DNA from: CAMPJU01 sp036675265
GTDB taxonomy: Bacteria > Pseudomonadota > Gammaproteobacteria > Xanthomonadales > Xanthomonadaceae
Assembly (NCBI GenBank): GCA_036675265.1
Contig: JAKFFJ010000055.1
Coordinates: 1-36,528, forward strand
Reading direction: 5' to 3'
Length of the DNA stretch: 36,528 nt
Below, in pieces: positions 32,714 to 36,528 of this stretch. Position numbers and translations under genes: made by a program. Below the pieces are notes generated by a model. That model had not been told where the DNA came from and did not search any database. It saw nothing but the letters and a program-made list of their open reading frames with translations. The stretch's first letter is position 1, and the number at the start of each line of letters is the position of its first letter.

Positions 32714-34183
32714 ATGTGCGGCATCGTCGGAATCGTCGGATCCACTGAAGTCGCGGCTGCGCTGTACGACGGGCTGACCGTGCTGCAGCACCGCGGCCAG
32801 GACGCCGCGGGCATCGCGACCGCCGACGGCAAGCACCTGCACGTGCAGAAGGGCAACGGCCTGGTGCGCGACGTGTTCGACGAGCGCGCGATGACCCTGC
32901 TGCCCGGGCGTGTCGGCATCGGCCATTGCCGCTACCCGACGGCGGGCTCGGAAGGCAACGCCGAGGCGCAGCCGTTCTACGTCAACTCGCCGTACGGCAT
33001 CGCGCTCGCGCACAACGGCAACCTGATCAACACCGACGCGCTGCGCCAGGAAGTGTTCGAGCAGGACCGTCGCAACATCAACACCGAGTCGGATTCCGAG
33101 GTGCTGCTGAACGTGTTCGCGCACGAGCTGGACACGCAGCGCGTGCTGACGCCGGACGCGGTGTTCAAGGCGCTGGAAGGGGTCTACCGGCGCGTGCGCG
33201 GCGGTTATGCGGTGGTCGCGACGGTACTCGGCCTCGGGCTGGTGGCGTTCCGCGACCCGCACGGCATCCGGCCGCTGGTGCTGGGCCGGCGCAGGACCGA
33301 GGCGGGCGACGAGTACGCGGTCGCCTCCGAGTCGGTCGCGCTGGACATCCTGGGCTTCGAGCGCCTGCGGGACGTGGCGCCGGGCGAGGGCGTCGTGGTC
33401 ACCGCGCGCGGCGAGCTGCACACCCGCCAGTGCGTACCGGTGCAGTCGCACACCCCCTGCATCTTCGAATACGTCTACCTGGCGCGCCCGGATTCGATGA
33501 TGGACGACATCTCGGTGCACAAGGCGCGCATGCGCATGGGCGTCAAGCTGGGGGAGAAGATCCTGCGCCAGCGCCCGGACCACGACATCGACGTCGTGAT
33601 CCCGATCCCGGACACCTCGCGCGATGCCGCGCTGGAGATCGCCAACGTGCTGGGCGTGAAGTACCGCGAGGGCTTCATCAAGAACCGCTACGTCGGCCGC
33701 ACCTTCATCATGCCGGGGCAGGGCGAGCGCGCGAAGTCGGTCAAGCGCAAGCTCAACCCGATCCCGCTGGAGTTCAAGGACCGCGTGGTGCTGCTGGTGG
33801 ACGACTCGATCGTGCGCGGCACGACGTCGAAGCAGATCGTGCAGATGGCGCGCGACGCCGGTGCCCGCAAGGTATACCTGGCTTCCGCGGCGCCGCCCGT
33901 GCGCCACGCGAACGTCTACGGCATCGACATGCCGGCCGTCGAGGAGCTGGTGGCCAACGGCCGCACCGAGCAGGAAGTCGAGCAGCTGCTGGGCGTTGAC
34001 TGGCTCATCTACCAGGACCTCGCGGACCTGCAGGACGCGGTGGCCGGGCCGAAGTTCCCGGGCCGCACGTTCGACAGCTCCTGCTTCAACGGCGAGTACG
34101 TCACCGGCATCGAGCCCGGGTATTTCGAGCGCCTGCGCCAGTTGCGCTCAGACGACGCGAAGAAGAACCGCCGCGCCTCGTGA
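32714..34183 (+). CDS. purF: Amidophosphoribosyltransferase
   Basis: Makes 5-phosphoribosylamine from PRPP and glutamine, the committed step of purine synthesis. The 489-residue product begins MCGIVGIVG; after removal of Met, Cys2 is the glutaminase nucleophile. LTVLQHRGQDAAGIAT, GIGHCRYPTAGS and ALAHNGNLINT follow in the glutaminase domain. The phosphoribosyltransferase domain contains YLARPDSMMDDISVHKARMRMG, NRYVGRTFIMPGQ and the PRPP loop VLLVDDSIVRGTTS. It is of the E. coli type, lacking the Fe-S cysteines and propeptide of the Bacillus enzyme. It is last in the folC-dedD-cvpA-purF run; a palindromic repeat follows 15 bases after the stop. Confidence 0.97.
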   Translation: MCGIVGIVGSTEVAAALYDGLTVLQHRGQDAAGIATADGKHLHVQKGNGLVRDVFDERAMTLLPGRVGIGHCRYPTAGSEGNAEAQPFYVNSPYGIALAHNGNLINTDALRQEVFEQDRRNINTESDSEVLLNVFAHELDTQRVLTPDAVFKALEGVYRRVRGGYAVVATVLGLGLVAFRDPHGIRPLVLGRRRTEAGDEYAVASESVALDILGFERLRDVAPGEGVVVTARGELHTRQCVPVQSHTPCIFEYVYLARPDSMMDDISVHKARMRMGVKLGEKILRQRPDHDIDVVIPIPDTSRDAALEIANVLGVKYREGFIKNRYVGRTFIMPGQGERAKSVKRKLNPIPLEFKDRVVLLVDDSIVRGTTSKQIVQMARDAGARKVYLASAAPPVRHANVYGIDMPAVEELVANGRTEQEVEQLLGVDWLIYQDLADLQDAVAGPKFPGRTFDSSCFNGEYVTGIEPGYFERLRQLRSDDAKKNRRAS

Positions 34184-34198
34184 CGCCTGGTCGTCGCC

Positions 34199-34228
34199 GT
34201 CATTCCCGCGAAGGCGGGAATCCATGAC
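34199..34228. repeat. Palindromic repeat (ATTCCCGC-type) carrying a start codon
   Basis: ATTCCCGC (34202-34209) and GCGGGAAT (34214-34221) form an eight-base-pair stem around GAAG, flanked by GTCAT and ATGAC. This is a widespread proteobacterial dispersed palindrome, recognisable because its translation gives spurious peptides such as DSRLRGND and WIPAFAGMT. The ATG of the DUF455 gene (34224) lies inside the right flank. Confidence 0.85.
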
Positions 34229-35033
34229 GCAGGCGACATCGCTGTTCGATGCGGCCCATGCCTGCCTTGAAACCGGCGACATCAAGGCAAAGGTGGACGC
34301 CACGTTCGCCGCGGCCGACGCCTTCGCGCGCGGCGAACTGCCCGTTCCCGCCGACGCGCCCGCACCTGATCCCATCGCCATGCCGGGCCGACCGCCGCGC
34401 CCGCGGCTGGTCCACCCGCGCGAGCTTCCGCGCCGCGGCTTCGGCACCGACGCGGGCCGCGCCGCCTTCATCCACGCCGTCGCCCACATCGAGTTCAACG
34501 CGATCGACCTGGCCTGGGACGCCGTGTACCGGTTCCGCGGCCTGCCGGACGGCTACTACGCGGACTGGGTCGGCGTGGCGGCGGACGAAGCGCGCCACTT
34601 CGCCCTGTTGCGCGCGCGCCTGCAGGCACTGGGCCACGACTACGGCGACTTCGACGCGCACAACGGCCTGTGGGAGATGGCGGAGAAGACCGCCGGCGAC
34701 GCACTGGCGCGCATGGCGCTGGTGCCGCGCGTGCTGGAGGCGCGCGGGCTGGACGTGACGCCGGGCATGATCGTGAAGCTGCGCCAGCGCGGCGATGACG
34801 CCACGGCCGAGATCCTCGAAGTGATCCTGCGCGAGGAAGTCGCGCACGTCGCCGCCGGGTCGCGCTGGTTCCGCTGGCACTGCGCCCGTGCCGGCGTCGA
34901 GCCGCACGCGACCTTCCGCCAGCTGCTGCGCGACCACGCCCGCGACGTCCTGCACGGCCCGTTCAACCTCGAGGCGCGCGCCGCGGCCGGCTTCGATGCA
35001 GAGGAACTCGCTGCCTTGACCGTGCCACTGTAG
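34224..35033 (+). CDS. DUF455 family ferritin-like protein
   Basis: Biochemical function not established. The 269-residue product belongs to the DUF455 family of ferritin-like four-helix proteins, distantly like di-iron hydroxylases: the helices carry AHIEFNAIDLAWDAVYRF, AADEARHFALLRARL and LREEVAHVAAGSRWFRW, whose Glu/His pairs (E-x2-H or E-x-x-x-H) suggest a metal centre. The N-terminal part has PIAMPGRPPRPRLVHPRELPRRG, conserved in the family. The start codon lies within a palindromic repeat, with GGCGGGAA just upstream as a possible but hairpin-buried ribosome-binding site. The TAG stop is supplied by a REP element. Both ends of the gene therefore abut dispersed repeats. Confidence 0.85.
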   Translation: MTQATSLFDAAHACLETGDIKAKVDATFAAADAFARGELPVPADAPAPDPIAMPGRPPRPRLVHPRELPRRGFGTDAGRAAFIHAVAHIEFNAIDLAWDAVYRFRGLPDGYYADWVGVAADEARHFALLRARLQALGHDYGDFDAHNGLWEMAEKTAGDALARMALVPRVLEARGLDVTPGMIVKLRQRGDDATAEILEVILREEVAHVAAGSRWFRWHCARAGVEPHATFRQLLRDHARDVLHGPFNLEARAAAGFDAEELAALTVPL

Positions 35034-35081
35034 GAGCCGCCACGGCGGCGAAGCCCTTCGCCGGCATGCCGGCTCCTACAG
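35028..35081. repeat. REP pair shared by the ends of two convergent genes
   Basis: The plus arm is GTAGGAGCCGCCACGGCGGC, the minus arm GTAGGAGCCGGCATGCCGGC, joined through GAAGCCCTTC. The outermost bases pair CTGTAGGAGCC with GGCTCCTACAG. The plus-strand TAG at 35031-35033 is the stop of the DUF455 gene; the minus-strand TAG at 35078-35076 is the stop of lpxH. It may also act as a bidirectional end structure, though no T-runs follow. Confidence 0.9.
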
Positions 35082-35807
35082 GATCGAGAGCGATGCGCCC
35101 CTCTCGTCGACGCGCAACACGGATCCCTGGTCGTACCAGTCGCCGAGCACGATGCGCTGGCAGGCGCGGCCGTCGATGGCGAGTTCGTGCACCGCGGGGC
35201 GGTGTGTGTGGCCGTGCACCAGCGTGTCGATGCCGAAGGTCCGCAACGTGGCCTCGACCGTCGCCGGCGCGACGTCGGTGATCGCATCCATCGCCCCGGC
35301 CTCGCGCAGGCCGGTCTGGTGCGCCCGGCTGGCGGCGCGGGCCTGGTCGGCGAACGCCTGGCGCGCGGCCAGCGGCTGGGCCAGGAACTGCGCCTGCCAG
35401 CGCGGATCCCGCGATTGCGCCCGGAACTGCTGGTAGGCGACGTCGTCGGTGCACAGCGTGTCGCCATGCATCAGCAGGGTGGGGCGCCCATGCAGCAGCA
35501 CCACCGAAGGGTCGTGCAGCAGGGTCATCCCCGCGCGATCGGCATACGCGGGCCCGACCAGGAAGTCCCGGTTGCCGTGCATGAAGAACACCGGTACCCC
35601 GGCCTCCGACAGCATCCGCAGCTTCGTGGCCACGAACGCCCCCGTGTCCGACGGGTCGTCGTCGCCCACCCAGGCCTCGAACAGGTCGCCCAGGATGTAC
35701 AGCGCGGCGGCCCCGCGTGCCTCGCCGTCGACGAAGCGCCCGAACAACTCGGTGACCTGCGGCCGCGTGTCGTCCAGGTGCAGGTCCGAAATGAAGAGCG
35801 TCGCCAT
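35076..35807 (-). CDS. lpxH: UDP-2,3-diacylglucosamine diphosphatase
   Basis: Hydrolyses UDP-2,3-diacylglucosamine to lipid X and UMP in lipid A synthesis, on the inner face of the inner membrane. The 243-residue product (E. coli 240) is a calcineurin-like phosphoesterase with all metal-binding residues in register with E. coli LpxH: Asp8 and His10 (FISDLHLD), Asp41 (GDLFEAWVGDDD), Asn79 (HGNRDF), His114 (HGDTL), and His198/His200 in HGHTHRP. A TACAAT box ends six bases before the ATG and there is no Shine-Dalgarno sequence, suggesting a leaderless message. An upstream in-frame ATG lies across the REP and is rejected. The stop codon comes from the REP at its 3' end. Confidence 0.95.
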   Translation of the reverse strand: MATLFISDLHLDDTRPQVTELFGRFVDGEARGAAALYILGDLFEAWVGDDDPSDTGAFVATKLRMLSEAGVPVFFMHGNRDFLVGPAYADRAGMTLLHDPSVVLLHGRPTLLMHGDTLCTDDVAYQQFRAQSRDPRWQAQFLAQPLAARQAFADQARAASRAHQTGLREAGAMDAITDVAPATVEATLRTFGIDTLVHGHTHRPAVHELAIDGRACQRIVLGDWYDQGSVLRVDERGASLSIL

Positions 35808-35813
35808 GGCCGC

Positions 35814-35819
35814 ATTGTA
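35814..35819 (-). promoter_or_regulatory. TACAAT -10-like box of lpxH at the REP edge
   Basis: On the minus strand the REP end CCTACA continues with AT to give TACAAT, followed by six bases and the lpxH ATG. No recognisable -35 lies 16-18 bases upstream; that stretch is the REP stem. Confidence 0.45.
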
Positions 35820-35880
35820 GGAGCCGCCACGGCGGCGAAGCACTCGGCGAAAGACATTCGCCGCCATGGCGGCTCCCACA
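35816..35880. repeat. REP pair between divergent lpxH and gltX
   Basis: The plus arm GTAGGAGCCGCCACGGCGGC begins at 35817; the minus arm GTGGGAGCCGCCATGGCGGC ends at 35879. They are joined by a 16-base spacer after GAAG. It fills almost the whole divergent intergenic region, with the -10-like boxes of lpxH and gltX at or just beyond its two edges. Confidence 0.88.
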
Positions 35881-35892
35881 GGGGGCTCAGGG

Positions 35893-35898
35893 TAAAAT
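35893..35898 (+). promoter_or_regulatory. TAAAAT -10-like box six bases before gltX ATG
   Basis: TAAAAT is separated from the gltX ATG (35905) by exactly six bases, so transcription would start at the A of ATG. No Shine-Dalgarno sequence is present in the gap. Confidence 0.45.
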
Positions 35899-35904
35899 TG
35901 GCCA

Positions 35905-36528
35905 ATGACCTGTCGCACGCGTTTCGCCCCCAGCCCCACCGGCTACCTCCACATCGGTGGCGCCCGCACCGCCCTGTACTGCTGGCTGGAGGCGCGGCGC
36001 CGTGGCGGGCAGTTCATCCTGCGCATCGAGGACACCGACCGCGAGCGCAGCACGCAGGCGGCGATCGACGCGATCCTCGAGGCGATGGACTGGCTGGGCC
36101 TGGACTACGACGAGGGCCCCGTCTACCAGACCCACCGCCTGGACCGGTACCGCGAGGTCGCCGAGCAGCTGGTCGCCTCCGGCCACGCCTACTACGCCTA
36201 CGAGAGCCGCGAGGAGCTCGACGCGATGCGCGAGGCGGCGATGGCCGCCGGGCAGAAGCCGCGCTACAGCGGCGCGTACCGCGACCGCAGCGAACCGCGG
36301 CGCGACGACCCGAACCGCGTCATCCGCTTCCGCAACCCGGACGACGGCGTCGTCGCCTGGGACGACAAGGTCAAGGGCCGCATCGAGATCGCGAATTCGG
36401 AACTCGACGACCTGGTGATCTTCCGCCCCGACGGCTACGCGACCTACAACTTCGCGGTCGTGGTCGACGACATCGACATGCGCATCACCGACGTGGTGCG
36501 CGGCGACGACCACGTCAACAACACGCCG
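35905..36528 (+). CDS. gltX: Glutamyl-tRNA synthetase (3' end cut by window edge)
   Basis: Charges tRNA-Glu with glutamate. The frame is open to the right edge, giving 208 residues, less than half of the protein. It begins MTCRTRFAPSPTGYLHIGGA with the class I HIGH signature as HIGG, then LRIEDTDRERST, WLGLDYDEGPVYQTHRL, the zinc-free linker YRDRSEPRRDDPNRVIRFRN-type region and VIFRPDGYATYNFAVVVDD, DVVRGDDHVNNTP, the family anticodon-proximal and active-site landmarks. The KMSKS loop and the C-terminal domains lie outside the window. The start at 35905 is the only one matching the family N-terminus. Confidence 0.96.
   Translation, partial: MTCRTRFAPSPTGYLHIGGARTALYCWLEARRRGGQFILRIEDTDRERSTQAAIDAILEAMDWLGLDYDEGPVYQTHRLDRYREVAEQLVASGHAYYAYESREELDAMREAAMAAGQKPRYSGAYRDRSEPRRDDPNRVIRFRNPDDGVVAWDDKVKGRIEIANSELDDLVIFRPDGYATYNFAVVVDDIDMRITDVVRGDDHVNNTP

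Noticed and set aside
34148..34498. Short minus-strand frames around 34009-34498 with DSRLRGND-like peptides
   Set aside because: These are the well-known spurious translations of the dispersed ATTCCCGC palindrome, not genes.

Overview
This 36.5 kb window is a continuous, gene-dense piece of a GC-rich bacterial chromosome. The organism is most likely a gammaproteobacterium of the Xanthomonadaceae/Lysobacteraceae group (Lysobacter, Luteimonas, Pseudoxanthomonas or Stenotrophomonas type). The reasons are the gene content and order (secY, then rpsM-rpsK-rpsD-rpoA-rplQ; folC-dedD-cvpA-purF), a class II DAHP synthase, a secreted S46 dipeptidyl peptidase, and GTAG-type REP palindromes like those known from Stenotrophomonas and Xanthomonas. 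I see no phage, plasmid, insertion sequence, CRISPR array, tRNA or rRNA. secY is cut by the left edge and gltX by the right edge.

Layout. (1) 1-4520: end of secY, a 305-base gap with hairpins and an extended -10 box, then the alpha operon closed by a strong terminator. (2) 4552-6422: dsbB and class II DAHP synthase. (3) 6577-9090: typA (minus) divergent from a cyclophilin. (4) 9191-13927: an aspartate aminotransferase, malate dehydrogenase, prpB, prpC and a small channel-like membrane protein in one tight run. (5) 14037-17909 (minus): a seven-repeat secreted beta-propeller coupled to fadH, then a small secreted SleB-type hydrolase with a structured upstream region. (6) 18035-22917: prpD, an OmpA-family porin, a secreted protein built on 18 eight-residue repeats, and an S4-type pseudouridine synthase. 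(7) 22907-27420: kbl-tdh (threonine catabolism, minus) divergent from the S46 peptidase. (8) 27630-34183: serA, a histidine phosphatase, then folC-dedD-cvpA-purF. (9) 34224-36528: a DUF455 ferritin-like protein, lpxH (minus) and the start of gltX.

How the genes fit together. The aspC-mdh-prpBC run joins oxaloacetate/aspartate metabolism to the 2-methylcitrate cycle; prpD lies 4.6 kb away, and fadH, needed for unsaturated fatty acids, lies between, so 10-20 kb reads as a propionate/fatty-acid catabolism neighbourhood. serA next to a histidine phosphatase suggests a serine-synthesis pair.

No new multi-gene system is obvious. The most interesting signals are small. A REP pair at 35028-35081 supplies the TAG stop codons of both convergent genes. 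REP edges create TACAAT -10 boxes in front of lpxH and serA. A different palindrome carries the start codon of the DUF455 gene. Several genes have a -10-like box exactly six bases before ATG, as expected for leaderless mRNAs. The octapeptide-repeat protein shows almost only synonymous variation between repeats.
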